Virus record (IMG/VR): IMGVR_UViG_3300034407_002866
Location: 23,135-87,134 of that record
Length of the DNA: 64,000 nt
Source: a virus
Strand: one strand, 5' to 3'
A program made the position numbers and the translations under genes. The notes beneath the pieces are model-generated. The model saw only the letters and a program-made list of their open reading frames with translations, was not told where the DNA came from and did not search any database. Below, in pieces: positions 1 through 8,190 of the stretch. Position 1 is the stretch's first letter. Every line of letters begins with the position of its first letter.

Positions 1-606
1 ATTAAATGGAACCCCGAGACCTACGTCTGCAGACCTTTGATACATTTGACAATGTAGTTTTCCATTGCGTACTACGAATTGTGCCATAACGTGACAAGGA
101 GGTAAAGCCATTGTATTCAATACCATAGGGTTCCAGGCCGACATAATAATGCGTCGAGAATCAGGCGTTTGTTTAATTTGTTTAATTACACTTAGTACTT
201 GGTCTACACCTCTTGGATCATCCTGATAATAAGAAAACTTTCTCCACTGGGATCCATATACTGGACCAAGATCCTTGATGTATTCGTCATTATAATGCCC
301 AAGCTCCACGCCTTGCTTATCAGCATTTGCTGTCCAAATGGTTTTCTTTTTAACCAAATCTTCACGGTCTTTACCAAATGTAAGTTCGGCTAAACGACGT
401 TCATCAGTACCACCTTCAAGAAACCACAGCAGTTCCCCAACAACTGCTTTCCACGCAAGCTTTTTTATGGTGACTGCAGGAAAGCCTTCACCGAGATCAA
501 ACTTCATTTGATAACCAAAGATAGAGCGTGTTCCTACACCAGTTCTATCACTTACGTTTTCGCCATTTGCGATAATATCATTAATTAGTTTTTTATATTG
601 ATGCAT
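1..606 (-). CDS. thyA: Thymidylate synthase, 3' end beyond window
   Basis: Makes dTMP from dUMP with methylene-tetrahydrofolate. The 202 residues present show the DRTG motif (20-23), the catalytic Cys171 in LPPCH and the SRR..MSAWNP phosphate-binding stretch (150-160), all standard for ThyA. The last part, about 60-80 residues, lies outside the window. I chose the ATG at 606 because it forms a TAATG overlap with the folA stop and matches the T4 Td N-terminus (MKQYQ-type); an in-frame ATG at 621 is the alternative. Transcribed after folA, which regenerates the folate it consumes. Confidence 0.96.
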   Translation of the reverse strand, partial: MHQYKKLINDIIANGENVSDRTGVGTRSIFGYQMKFDLGEGFPAVTIKKLAWKAVVGELLWFLEGGTDERRLAELTFGKDREDLVKKKTIWTANADKQGVELGHYNDEYIKDLGPVYGSQWRKFSYYQDDPRGVDQVLSVIKQIKQTPDSRRIIMSAWNPMVLNTMALPPCHVMAQFVVRNGKLHCQMYQRSADVGLGVPFN

Positions 607-1079
607 TATATCTTTTTCCATTTGTCTACATATACTTCACCTTCACGCTCACTACTATATAATTCGTACGTTAATTCAATTAACGTTTTAGGCAAAAATA
701 TTTCACAATCATATACACCATTGATGCGGCTCAACCAAAATTCATCAATAATAGGTAAGTTATTTTCTATTAAATGGCAACCGCCAATCATCCACACATT
801 ATTTTCTTTACTAAGAATGCTCATTCTCGAATTAAAAATATCAGAACGAATTACTTCAATACCTTCCTGGTGTTTCATAGTATTAGAAACTACAATATTT
901 TTTCTGTTTGGCAACGGTTTGAATGGTAAACTATCCCACGTTTTTCGACCCATAATAACTGTCCCGTTTAGTGTCGTTTCTTTAAACCATTTTAAGTCAG
1001 CTTTGTTATTAGGCCAAGGAAGTTGACCACCTTTACCTATACCCCAATCATCATCACATGCTAATATTGCCCGTATCAT
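606..1079 (-). CDS. folA: Dihydrofolate reductase
   Basis: NADPH-dependent reduction of dihydrofolate, coupled to thymidylate synthesis by the next gene. 157 residues, the usual DHFR length. Visible: WGIG near the N-terminus, LPWP, the catalytic acid Asp28 in the NKADLKWF helix and the MGRKTW cofactor loop (43-48). The ATG at 1079 overlaps the primase stop (ATGA) and has a GGAGAA ribosome site just before it; a start 4 codons earlier (1091) is also open. T4 likewise carries frd and td together. Confidence 0.96.
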   Translation of the reverse strand: MIRAILACDDDWGIGKGGQLPWPNNKADLKWFKETTLNGTVIMGRKTWDSLPFKPLPNRKNIVVSNTMKHQEGIEVIRSDIFNSRMSILSKENNVWMIGGCHLIENNLPIIDEFWLSRINGVYDCEIFLPKTLIELTYELYSSEREGEVYVDKWKKI

Positions 1080-2089
1080 GCTTTTCTCCATGCCATTAAT
1101 TTTAAATTAGCTTCTAAGCTAGTATATGTATTATTACAAATGATTTCTTCAACGTTATTTGCACCAGCCAATACCATTTCGTTAATATCTTTTGCTGGAA
1201 CATCAGACGGCCAAATACAAATTTTATTACCGTTACGAATTATTTTTTCCATTCGTTTGTGAATTTCTTTGTTTCTTGGCTCGGCATCGAATACAAACGT
1301 CGCATTAGTTATATTTTGTAGCGCGGCAGTACTACCTTCTGCACCGGCCATCGCTACTGCGTTTGAAAGAAACATGCTGTCAAGTGCTCCTTCAACTACA
1401 AAATATTTTTTATTAAAATCAACTTTATCAAGGCCAAAAATCTTTGGGCGATCGTCAAACATAATTGTAATATAGCGCATTCCCTTTGGGTCGAAACCTC
1501 TTGCTGAAACTCCAAAGACTTTACCTTTTTTATCCACGAATGGTATTACTAAACGAGGCTCATCTTTTCCAACATTTTCAAATTTATTTGGAATGACACT
1601 ATTGATCCATGTTTTAAATTTTTGTGCGTAAAACATTCGATAATGATGCTCAGGTGGAATGCCACGCTTCATTATATATTTTTTTAAAGGATGGTTAACA
1701 TCCAATTGACTTATCTTTTTAAGTTTTTTTAATGGATTTGTATTAAATACTGGTTTTTCAAATTTTGTTTTTTCTATTGCCGTTTTTTCTGGTTGTTTTT
1801 CACTTACTTTTTTTACAAACTTTTCAGATATGTAATCGTTATAAACTAGGTTATCAACGCTTTTTAGGAAATATGAAAAAGATTGGCTTGCTCCACAATT
1901 ATGACAATAAAAATGAAACGTGTTATCTTTTTCTAACAACCATCCTCTAGCCTTTGTTCGTGATGTTTGCGAATCACCACACGCTGGGCATCTAAAATTT
2001 ATTTTATATGGGTTTGTAGATCTAACTCGAAAGCGTTCGAGCCTGTTTGATAACAAAGTTGCATAATGAAGGTCTACGAAATCTACCAT
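1076..2089 (-). CDS. 61: DNA primase, T4 gp61-like
   Basis: Synthesises RNA primers for lagging-strand replication with the gp41 helicase encoded at 24-25.5 kb. The N-terminus has a CHC2-type zinc ribbon (Cys34, Cys37, Cys62, Cys65). A Toprim-like core follows, with the acidic VVEGALDS segment (231-238), then an acidic strand around Asp269 and a KDINE segment near the C-terminus. 337 residues agrees with gp61-type primases. The stop overlaps the folA start, so the two are probably translationally coupled. Confidence 0.93.
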   Translation of the reverse strand: MVDFVDLHYATLLSNRLERFRVRSTNPYKINFRCPACGDSQTSRTKARGWLLEKDNTFHFYCHNCGASQSFSYFLKSVDNLVYNDYISEKFVKKVSEKQPEKTAIEKTKFEKPVFNTNPLKKLKKISQLDVNHPLKKYIMKRGIPPEHHYRMFYAQKFKTWINSVIPNKFENVGKDEPRLVIPFVDKKGKVFGVSARGFDPKGMRYITIMFDDRPKIFGLDKVDFNKKYFVVEGALDSMFLSNAVAMAGAEGSTAALQNITNATFVFDAEPRNKEIHKRMEKIIRNGNKICIWPSDVPAKDINEMVLAGANNVEEIICNNTYTSLEANLKLMAWRKA

Positions 2090-2149
2090 TTCGCCTCACA
2101 AGTTGATTTATATGGTTACTATTCAATATAACACCAATATTATAAAATG

Positions 2150-2617
2150 TCAACTAAAAAAAGACATTAACATATTATATTTTGTTAAAACGAAAACAAG
2201 TCCTGCTGACGCACCTAGGATCCACCATCTCCAATTTTCCAATGCTCGTACTCTTTCATCTTGTATTTCAAGGCGTTTTTTTACTGACGAGTTCATTGAG
2301 TTGAGCGTTTCTAAAACTTCTTTATGTCGACGCTCTCTTTGGATTTGTGCCTCTTCTTTCATTTCATTTAAAGATTTATTTAGATCTTTCCTAAACGCAA
2401 GTTCATCATCACCGTGTTTTACGAAATTGTTTTCTAGACTTACGAGTCTTCTTTCGGTATTTTCTAATATCGTATCTTGCACTGCCGCGATTTTATGAAG
2501 TTCAGACATGTCTTCGATTGCGCCATCAACTTTATTGAATACACGATCTATTTGTTTTATATCTTTTTTTATAACAGCAACATCTGTTTTTAGTGTATTT
2601 AATTCTTCATTGGCCAT
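2150..2617 (-). CDS. Coiled-coil protein with C-terminal membrane segment
   Basis: 155 residues. The first 125 are charged and heptad-like (long coiled coil). One hydrophobic segment near the C-terminus (about 132-152, WWILGASAGLVFVLT) follows a Trp-rich boundary, so the protein is probably a tail-anchored membrane protein. It lies downstream of the spanins and endolysin and could take part in lysis, but I recognise no family and one TM segment is not enough to call a holin. Confidence 0.75.
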   Translation of the reverse strand: MANEELNTLKTDVAVIKKDIKQIDRVFNKVDGAIEDMSELHKIAAVQDTILENTERRLVSLENNFVKHGDDELAFRKDLNKSLNEMKEEAQIQRERRHKEVLETLNSMNSSVKKRLEIQDERVRALENWRWWILGASAGLVFVLTKYNMLMSFFS

Positions 2618-2644
2618 TTGTGTTTACTTCTTTGTTTTTAAATT

Positions 2645-2667
2645 AAAAAAGGAGGTATTACACCTCC
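2645..2667 (-). terminator. Rho-independent terminator after the spanin genes
   Basis: On the minus strand GGAGGT and ACCTCC form a 6-bp stem with a 5-nt loop, followed by six T residues. It lies 30 bases past the o-spanin stop, so it ends the lysis-gene transcript. Confidence 0.85.
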
Positions 2668-2697
2668 CAATATTTAACATAATGAAGTTTATAAAAT

Positions 2698-3078
2698 TTA
2701 TTTATTCTTTAAAGCATCTTCATAGTAAACAATTATAGCTTTTTGTTCATTAATATATCGACGTAATTCACCAATACCAATAGCAAGATTTTCGTAACCT
2801 TTAGGTCCTACAGCAAACACGACGAAATTGCCAGTTGAACCTTTCAGCTCTTCCATTTTTACGTCAATGTTATCTTCGGTAATAACACTCCACTCAACTG
2901 GTGGAAACTCTACCTTAGGAGGTCTTGCTTGAATTGGAATATTTTGTTTTTGATATTCAGTCTGAACTACTACTGTCGGTTCCGGCGTTCTCCCCAGACA
3001 CCCCGTCAGGAGCATCAGTGATATCACCAGGAGCGGTAGTGTCTTCAGCGATGTCACTGATAAGTCTGTCAACTGCAC
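2698..3078 (-). CDS. o-spanin-like outer membrane lipoprotein (Rz1-type)
   Basis: 126 residues with a lipoprotein signal: hydrophobic LLVISLMLLTGC with lipobox Cys27, followed by a Pro-rich stretch (Pro residues 32-59) typical of o-spanins. The first 122 bases lie inside the 3' end of the upstream i-spanin-like gene in another frame, the classical Rz/Rz1 arrangement. Expected role: bridge the periplasm with the i-spanin and fuse the two membranes at lysis. The C-terminal half (60-126) is longer than in lambda Rz1 and looks globular. Confidence 0.8.
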   Translation of the reverse strand: MQLTDLSVTSLKTLPLLVISLMLLTGCLGRTPEPTVVVQTEYQKQNIPIQARPPKVEFPPVEWSVITEDNIDVKMEELKGSTGNFVVFAVGPKGYENLAIGIGELRRYINEQKAIIVYYEDALKNK

Positions 3079-3406
3079 GCTGTACCCTTTCCTCTAAGTT
3101 TGTAGGATCCTGTAAGGCTTCCATAGTTAAATCAATACGCGCAAATTTATTTCGTAAAGTGTTTAAATATTCACGTGATGCTGCTAACTGTATTGTAAGA
3201 TTTTGATTCAGCTCTTCGTTGCGTTCAGCATCTGCAACCATTTGATCTACTGTATTTTGTAGAGTTTCGGCTGCAGATGCTAATTTAACGTTATTTTCAC
3301 GAAGTGTTCCAATGGTTTCTTCTGACCATTCATAGTAGCTTTTAGCAGCGTAACCTAAGCCACCGATAATGCTAGCTAATATGATTAAAAGATATAATTT
3401 TGCCAT
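2957..3406 (-). CDS. i-spanin-like inner membrane coiled-coil protein (Rz-type)
   Basis: 149 residues: an N-terminal signal-anchor (LYLLIILASIIGGLGYAA), then a long predicted coiled coil (about 30-115) and an acidic Ser-rich tail. This is the architecture of the inner-membrane spanin. The partner lipoprotein is encoded from within its 3' end. The acidic tail (Asp, Ser, Gly rich) is the part whose DNA also encodes the partner's lipobox, which may explain its low-complexity composition. Confidence 0.8.
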   Translation of the reverse strand: MAKLYLLIILASIIGGLGYAAKSYYEWSEETIGTLRENNVKLASAAETLQNTVDQMVADAERNEELNQNLTIQLAASREYLNTLRNKFARIDLTMEALQDPTNLEERVQRAVDRLISDIAEDTTAPGDITDAPDGVSGENAGTDSSSSD

Positions 3407-3415
3407 ATGAACTTT

Positions 3416-3760
3416 TTAACTATTGCAGTAAGAAGCGTATAAACCTTCAAATGTTGCTTTATCACAACCATATTTTTCTTTCATTTTGGCATACATTTCT
3501 GTTTTGCCACATGAAGAAGCATGGAGATTTTTCATTTCAGACGCCATTTCGTCTTCGTCATCATCATTGTCATCGGCATCATCTTCATCTTCGTCGTCTT
3601 CATCATCATCAGATGCTTCCAACATTTCATCATTTTTTTCTGCCATCATTTTTTCTTGGATTGCTATAGCAATACGATTACGCATTTCTTCGTCCAATGC
3701 TTCTTTCATAGCGAGAGGATTTTTATTAACCGAGTGCTCTATAATATCTCTAATTGACAT
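3416..3760 (-). CDS. Acidic small protein with Asp/Glu tract
   Basis: 114 residues: an amphipathic helical start (MSIRDIIEHSVNKNP), an almost pure Asp/Glu run at 50-70, and a C-terminal Cys-containing motif (CGKTEMYAKMKEKYGC ... YCNS). The helix plus acidic tract recalls the T4 prohead core protein gp67, but the usual gp20-gp67-gp21 neighbours are absent here. Unassigned. The Ser-rich open frame on the other strand is its shadow. Confidence 0.75.
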   Translation of the reverse strand: MSIRDIIEHSVNKNPLAMKEALDEEMRNRIAIAIQEKMMAEKNDEMLEASDDDEDDEDEDDADDNDDDEDEMASEMKNLHASSCGKTEMYAKMKEKYGCDKATFEGLYASYCNS

Positions 3761-3805
3761 TTACTGTCTCCTTATTCGTTTGTGGTTTAACTTATTTATT
3801 ATTTA

Positions 3806-4666
3806 TCATCTAAACATTTTTGCTTGAGTCTTTGGACCAACTATACCGTCTGGAGTTAATCCGTTTGATCGCTGCCATTTTTTTACTACACCCAAAGTAC
3901 CAAACCCAAAATCGCCGTCTGCAGTAACACCGAGAGCTTTTTGCATTTTAGCAACATCGTCGCCTTTCATGCCTTTGCGCAGTGTTCTTTTATTAGACGA
4001 GGAGCTGCTTGAAGTTTTCTTTGGCGTTGGAATACTTTCACCACCTAAAATACTTTTTGCCCTTGCATATCGTGATTTACGGTCGTCTAAACCAATTGTA
4101 CCGCCGTTAATACGTTTTGTCATTCCTACAATATCGTCATTGTCTGCATATCTATCAATTTTGTTTGTGGCCCAAAACCAGCAAGCTGACTCAAGAGCAC
4201 CCTTTTTCGTTGCTACGTATTCAGCCGCTTCTTCTGCTGACATTCCAACAGATTTGCCAAATGCAGTATAGTTGTTGCGCCCGGTTAACTGTTTAATTCC
4301 TCTACCGCGGAATCTCCAACCATCACCGTCTTCTGTATTACCCATTGCCCCGCGTTTAGAACGGAATTCATCTTGGTACACATAGTTAGCAATCTTTTCA
4401 GGTTTACGAGCATAATCAGCTGCGTTTCTTTTATCTTTTCCAAAATACCTACCAAATACACCATTCAAAGCTTTTTCGCTATAATTTAAATTTTCTTCGA
4501 GTGCAGTAAAGTCAGCTGATTCATGACCACATTGTGCCATAAAACCAGCAATACGTAATGGTGTTATTATATCATATTTTTTAAACATGTCAACAACATT
4601 TTCATACCAGGCTTCAGGTTCTTTATTTCTTGGTATCATTGCGCTAAATTGTTCAAGAGTAATCAT
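3806..4666 (-). CDS. Endolysin: GH19 chitinase-like domain plus peptidoglycan-binding domain
   Basis: Cleaves host murein for lysis. Residues 1-210 match GH19-type phage endolysins: GHES with catalytic Glu49, the ENLNYS segment with a second Glu near 58, and FRGRGIKQLTGRNNY (about 118-132). A Ser-rich linker (219-227) leads to a C-terminal PG_binding_1-like domain (LRKGMKGDDVAKMQKALG ... DGIVGPKTQ). No signal peptide, so release needs a holin, which I could not identify firmly. The stop of the upstream gene overlaps its start. Confidence 0.92.
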   Translation of the reverse strand: MITLEQFSAMIPRNKEPEAWYENVVDMFKKYDIITPLRIAGFMAQCGHESADFTALEENLNYSEKALNGVFGRYFGKDKRNAADYARKPEKIANYVYQDEFRSKRGAMGNTEDGDGWRFRGRGIKQLTGRNNYTAFGKSVGMSAEEAAEYVATKKGALESACWFWATNKIDRYADNDDIVGMTKRINGGTIGLDDRKSRYARAKSILGGESIPTPKKTSSSSSSNKRTLRKGMKGDDVAKMQKALGVTADGDFGFGTLGVVKKWQRSNGLTPDGIVGPKTQAKMFR

Positions 4667-5724
4667 GTATTCGCTCCTATAATATCCCTTAGTCTTTTTG
4701 GACCTTTGTTTTTCTTTTTATACTTTTTCATTTGAGCAGGAGTCAATCCTGGCTCTCCCTGTGGACCAACGCCTAAACCAGCAACAGCGCCAGATCCAAC
4801 GCTATTTGTTGGTTCTTCTTTCATCGTCGGTTTTGTGTTTACATTTTTTGACATAGAACCGGATTTTACAACACCGGACTTTTTAATTTTATTGATAAGT
4901 TTTAAAGTACGCATATTAATTGCTGACTCAGTAACTTTTTTACCTTTGGAATCATATTTACCTAGTTCCATTACTTTTTCTTTCGCATACCATTGTGGAC
5001 TAAATGTTTCATGCCATTCCCAATCACGAGAGCGAGGATCCCATTCCATTACTTTCCACTCACCCTTATGACGAATATTTTCATCATATTGTTTTTCTAT
5101 CTTAAAGCGACGGCCAGTCGGAAAAGTAATTTCTTTTTCTCCATTGGGTCCAGCCTTTTTCCATTTAGGAGGTTGTAGTTTTCGTGCTTCATCCATAGCG
5201 TCAAGTTTTGCAGCAACGGCCATTTGCCGGCGTTTTGCTTTTGATTTACCTTTGAATTGAGGAGCATCTGAGTCATAAAAATCTTTAATCCATGTACCCA
5301 TATCATCTGATTTTTTAAGTTTTTCATCTAAAAAACTATTGACATTTTCTGAAAGTGTGTTATAATGATTATATCTACTAAAAAACAAATCCAGTGACTG
5401 GTCAATATTCTCTTCAGAAATAGATTCATTAAGCATGCTATCATTAGTAAAATGTTTCCATTCTTTTATGAGAAACAGCGCTGCGGCATAGGAAGCAAAA
5501 TTTGATGATCCGCCTGGTAGTTTAGCTAAAAGCTTTTTGATTTTTAATATCATCAAATCAAAAATACCAAATGAATCTTTTTCAGATTTTAAATTTCTTT
5601 GGTTTTTTCCTTTGAGTATATTTCCTTTTTTATCTATAACCCCTGCTTCGTAAGCAGGCCACTTTTCAAATGGCGTAGCTAATCTACGGATAAATTGATA
5701 AACTAAGAATAGATCTACTACCAC
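4663..5724 (-). CDS. Conserved T4-like marine phage protein, probably virion-associated
   Basis: 353 residues. The N-terminal part (LFLVYQFIRRLATPFEKWPA ... GIFDL, then a helical LPGGSSNFASYAAAL region) is one I recall as conserved among marine T4-like phages, often annotated structural. The middle (150-260) is Trp- and charge-rich. The C-terminus holds a short collagen-like GPQGEPG and a Lys-rich tail. Function not established. Overlaps the endolysin start by 4 bases. Confidence 0.85.
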   Translation of the reverse strand: MVVDLFLVYQFIRRLATPFEKWPAYEAGVIDKKGNILKGKNQRNLKSEKDSFGIFDLMILKIKKLLAKLPGGSSNFASYAAALFLIKEWKHFTNDSMLNESISEENIDQSLDLFFSRYNHYNTLSENVNSFLDEKLKKSDDMGTWIKDFYDSDAPQFKGKSKAKRRQMAVAAKLDAMDEARKLQPPKWKKAGPNGEKEITFPTGRRFKIEKQYDENIRHKGEWKVMEWDPRSRDWEWHETFSPQWYAKEKVMELGKYDSKGKKVTESAINMRTLKLINKIKKSGVVKSGSMSKNVNTKPTMKEEPTNSVGSGAVAGLGVGPQGEPGLTPAQMKKYKKKNKGPKRLRDIIGANT

Positions 5725-5725
5725 T

Positions 5726-6100
5726 TTATATTTTCCTTAAAATTTCTTCTATAAATTCATTTGATCTAAAATGACGATTATGAATTTTTTCATCTTCATA
5801 TTCAATAAATTCTGGCATAAAATTTAAGTATGCCACAAAAGGCTTCAAATACTCGTGGTATTCCTCTAACTTCATAAACAATATATTTGTTGTTTCAGTG
5901 CCAAAACAATTATATAAAATAATCAAATGATTTAGAATCAACCTTTCTTTAAGTTCTCCAGTTTGTTTAAATCTACTAAAAAGTTTTCTTAAGTATTGCA
6001 ATCTTTTTAGATCTTCTTCAAACTCAGATATATCCGAGCAATGCGGATTTTCATAGTATTTTGCAGCATATAATAGAAAGGTTGATTCTGTCAATTTCAT
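5726..6100 (-). CDS. Conserved phage protein, DUF7207-like
   Basis: 124 residues, all-helical by composition, with a central KERLILNHLIILYNCFGTE stretch that I recall from the DUF7207 family of T4-like phages. No catalytic motif or membrane segment. It sits one base before the 353-residue gene, in the same operon. Role unknown. Confidence 0.8.
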   Translation of the reverse strand: MKLTESTFLLYAAKYYENPHCSDISEFEEDLKRLQYLRKLFSRFKQTGELKERLILNHLIILYNCFGTETTNILFMKLEEYHEYLKPFVAYLNFMPEFIEYEDEKIHNRHFRSNEFIEEILRKI

Positions 6101-6117
6101 AATGTATATTTCTTTAA

Positions 6118-6432
6118 TTAAGCTGGGTCAGCTACAACAGAGTCATCACCAGTACCAGCAACACCTAAATCACCAGCATCACCGGCTGAAACTTTCATTG
6201 GTATAAGTGCTTCGTTTTTATGGCGTGTAGCGCCGTTTTGATCTGTGTAAGTATAATAAATATTCCAACCTGGCGTTTTAATACCTTTTGCGCGGTTTCC
6301 TGCGACACCAGCTTCTCCTGTGTCAACAAATATCGCGTTATCACGATCATTTGATTTGTTTGTGTTAGCTGCAGCATCTTCCAACCATGTTGGTACTGAA
6401 GCTAATGCGTCTGTTTTTCCCCAAAGTGCCAT
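6118..6432 (-). CDS. Small conserved marine T4-like phage protein
   Basis: 104 residues starting MALWGKTDALASVP, followed by TNKSNDRDNAIFVDTGEAGV and a Gly/Asp/Val-rich tail. This N-terminal pattern recurs in marine T4-like phages and is probably virion-associated, but no function is known to me. A ribosome site (aaggag) precedes the ATG. Confidence 0.75.
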   Translation of the reverse strand: MALWGKTDALASVPTWLEDAAANTNKSNDRDNAIFVDTGEAGVAGNRAKGIKTPGWNIYYTYTDQNGATRHKNEALIPMKVSAGDAGDLGVAGTGDDSVVADPA

Positions 6433-6461
6433 TGTTTTTATTCTCCTTATTTGGGTTTAAT

Positions 6462-6680
6462 TTATTTATTATAGTTCATAACTTTTTTACCAAGTGGTGT
6501 TAAGTTACCCTTTTTATCGTACATTTGATTAACAAGTTTTTTTTCTTCGGCGGATAACTCGTTAAGCTCAGGTTCGGCGTGATAACCTTTACCGTCACAA
6601 TGATCACAGCCAGCACCATCACATTTAGGGCATTCAACCTTGACTTTTTCATTAAGTGTAAATTGCTTAAAACTTTTCAT
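6462..6680 (-). CDS. Small zinc-finger protein with capsid-targeting-like leader
   Basis: 72 residues. The leader MKSFKQFTLNE matches the T4 internal-protein capsid-targeting pattern (MKTYQEFIAE-like) and ends in L-x-E, the consensus of the T4 gp21 head protease. The rest has two CxxCxGxG-type repeats (CPKCDGAGCDHCDGKG) like the DnaJ zinc domain. Suggests a small metal-binding protein packaged in the head; targeting and cleavage are inferred. Confidence 0.75.
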   Translation of the reverse strand: MKSFKQFTLNEKVKVECPKCDGAGCDHCDGKGYHAEPELNELSAEEKKLVNQMYDKKGNLTPLGKKVMNYNK

Positions 6681-6730
6681 TTGTTTTAGACCTTTGTTCC
6701 TGATTACTGTTAATATTTATCAAATTTAAA

Positions 6731-7039
6731 TTACCACTTTTCTTTATCTGCCCAATATGCCCCAGACATTTTACCTTTAGCGATATTTTTAGCATGGCGT
6801 GCTTTAAACGATTTTCTCTTAGCCTTCATTCTATCAGATTCACCTTTTTTTGGATCACCGGCAGTGGATGCGCCTTGCTCACCAAATCTAATAGTTTTAA
6901 TTTTATTACCGTCTTTAGCAACGACAATATGACTTTTAGTAGGATGACTAGGAGTTCTTTTTGGTTTATTATAACCATCCACTCCAGCCTTCGCCAATCG
7001 AGGATCTTTTTCTTCTAAGAATTTTTTAAAATTTTTCAT
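6731..7039 (-). CDS. DUF5872-like basic protein with capsid-targeting-like leader
   Basis: 102 residues, strongly basic. The leader MKNFKKFLEE ends in L-E-E. The body (GYNKPKRTPSHPTKSH, then KARHAKNIAKGKMSGAYWADK) matches what I recall as DUF5872, a small family of unknown function found in phages and bacteria. The high Lys/Arg content fits DNA contact inside the capsid, by inference. Its start overlaps the stop of the upstream gene by 4 bases. Confidence 0.78.
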   Translation of the reverse strand: MKNFKKFLEEKDPRLAKAGVDGYNKPKRTPSHPTKSHIVVAKDGNKIKTIRFGEQGASTAGDPKKGESDRMKAKRKSFKARHAKNIAKGKMSGAYWADKEKW

Positions 7040-7329
7040 TTCATTAACTTCTTCATTGCTGCCAATGCCTTTTTACCGTCAGGATGGTTTGGATTAATAC
7101 TGACTTCATCACCGTTCATAAAATCAGATATATTTGCCGATTTACCTAATGCTGTAATTGCTTTATGTAATGGATCTCTTTTATCATATTTAGTTTCAAA
7201 ATTAGGTTTACCTCGTAATTCAACCCAACTTTTTTCTTTAGTGTCTCTCATTTTTAAAGTATCCTGGCCTTTACCACGAATCAGTTTAACCATGATACCT
7301 TCGGAAATATATTGTTTGAAACTATACAT
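7036..7329 (-). CDS. Small protein with capsid-targeting-like leader
   Basis: 97 residues when started at the ATG at 7329 (MYSFKQYISE). A start 7 codons upstream is open, but only this ATG puts the leader at the N-terminus, and it overlaps the preceding stop. The I-S-E at residues 8-10 fits the prohead-protease consensus. The body (KGQDTLKMRDTKEKSWVELRG ... NPNHPDGKKALAAMKKL) is not recognised. Confidence 0.72.
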   Translation of the reverse strand: MYSFKQYISEGIMVKLIRGKGQDTLKMRDTKEKSWVELRGKPNFETKYDKRDPLHKAITALGKSANISDFMNGDEVSINPNHPDGKKALAAMKKLMK

Positions 7330-7888
7330 ATTCTTTAATTTTTTTCTCAATAGCTGATATGATTTTATTATGTGTTTTACTTAAATATCTATCACTACGA
7401 AGACGTTTAATAGCAAGCGCAGTCTGTGCAGCATATTTCTTTTGAAAATCTGCAGGCCGTGTATCAATGTCTTGTACGTTTGCTAATCTATCTGCGAGTT
7501 TAATAACTAATGACCAACTTGACATTTTAGCCATCTTATTGGCAATATATTCACCTTTACCAATTGCATCAGATGCAGCTTTATCAGTTGTTAATTCCTG
7601 AACCATATCAGCTATAAGAGCACCAAACTGTTTAACCAAATCATCATATGTTGTATCAGTATCTTCAATAGTATCGTGTAGATAAGCCGCCTGTACTAAC
7701 GCCGAAAGATTGTTTGATTTTTTAAACTTTTGTACGAACCGAGCAACTTCTTTTGGATGCTCAATATATTTACCACCGCTTTTACGTGTCTGTCCTGAAT
7801 GGGCTTTAGTAGCAACCCGTAAAGCTTTAAGTGCGCTTTCATTAAGTGTTTCTGTTTCTTCTGATATGTATTGCTTAAATCTTTTCAT
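7322..7888 (-). CDS. MESH1/SpoT-type HD hydrolase, putative (p)ppGpp hydrolase with capsid-targeting-like leader
   Basis: 188 residues. After the leader MKRFKQYISE comes a compact RelA/SpoT hydrolase-type HD domain: RKSGGKYIEHP with His44, the LHDTIEDT signature with His71, Asp72, Glu75 and Asp76, and IKLADRLANV with Asp133. These are the metal ligands and catalytic acids of SpoT/MESH1 hydrolases. There is no synthetase, TGS or ACT domain, so it is a stand-alone hydrolase, expected to remove the 3' pyrophosphate of (p)ppGpp. The leader suggests packaging and injection with the DNA. The substrate is inferred from family. Confidence 0.85.
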   Translation of the reverse strand: MKRFKQYISEETETLNESALKALRVATKAHSGQTRKSGGKYIEHPKEVARFVQKFKKSNNLSALVQAAYLHDTIEDTDTTYDDLVKQFGALIADMVQELTTDKAASDAIGKGEYIANKMAKMSSWSLVIKLADRLANVQDIDTRPADFQKKYAAQTALAIKRLRSDRYLSKTHNKIISAIEKKIKEYV

Positions 7889-8190
7889 CCGAACTCGTGT
7901 CCTGCAACACGTTTCATTTGTTTGTTGAATTCTTCCTGGGAAGGTTTTTCTTTATACAATTTAATGGAAATTTCAGGACGGTCTTTACCTTTAATTCTCC
8001 AATTCATACCTTTTTCTTTGTGCTCTGGTTTTGTAGTTTTGACTACTCTACGCTTATAACCAGCTTCCCAAGTTTCTGAGCCTTCTGTAACTGCAGTGCT
8101 GCATTTACCACAACACTGTTGAGTACCACAGTTTGAATGTTGCTCTTTTAAATTTGGAGTATTTTTTATATGTTGTTTAAATGATTTCAT
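7885..8190 (-). CDS. Small Cys-rich protein with capsid-targeting-like leader
   Basis: 101 residues. The leader MKSFKQHIKNTPNLKE ends in an L-K-E site. A Cys cluster (CGTQQCCGKC, about 21-30) may bind metal. The C-terminal 60 residues are basic and mixed alpha/beta with no family I know. Overlaps the stop of the 762-residue gene upstream and the start of the HD gene downstream, so the genes are tightly coupled. Confidence 0.72.
   Translation of the reverse strand: MKSFKQHIKNTPNLKEQHSNCGTQQCCGKCSTAVTEGSETWEAGYKRRVVKTTKPEHKEKGMNWRIKGKDRPEISIKLYKEKPSQEEFNKQMKRVAGHEFG

Noticed and set aside
3416-3760. Acidic protein as prohead core gp67
   Set aside because: Similar composition but no head-gene neighbours and a different Cys-containing C-terminus.
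3486-3827. Plus-strand frame encoding a poly-Ser protein
   Set aside because: It is the complement of the Asp/Glu tract of the minus-strand acidic protein.
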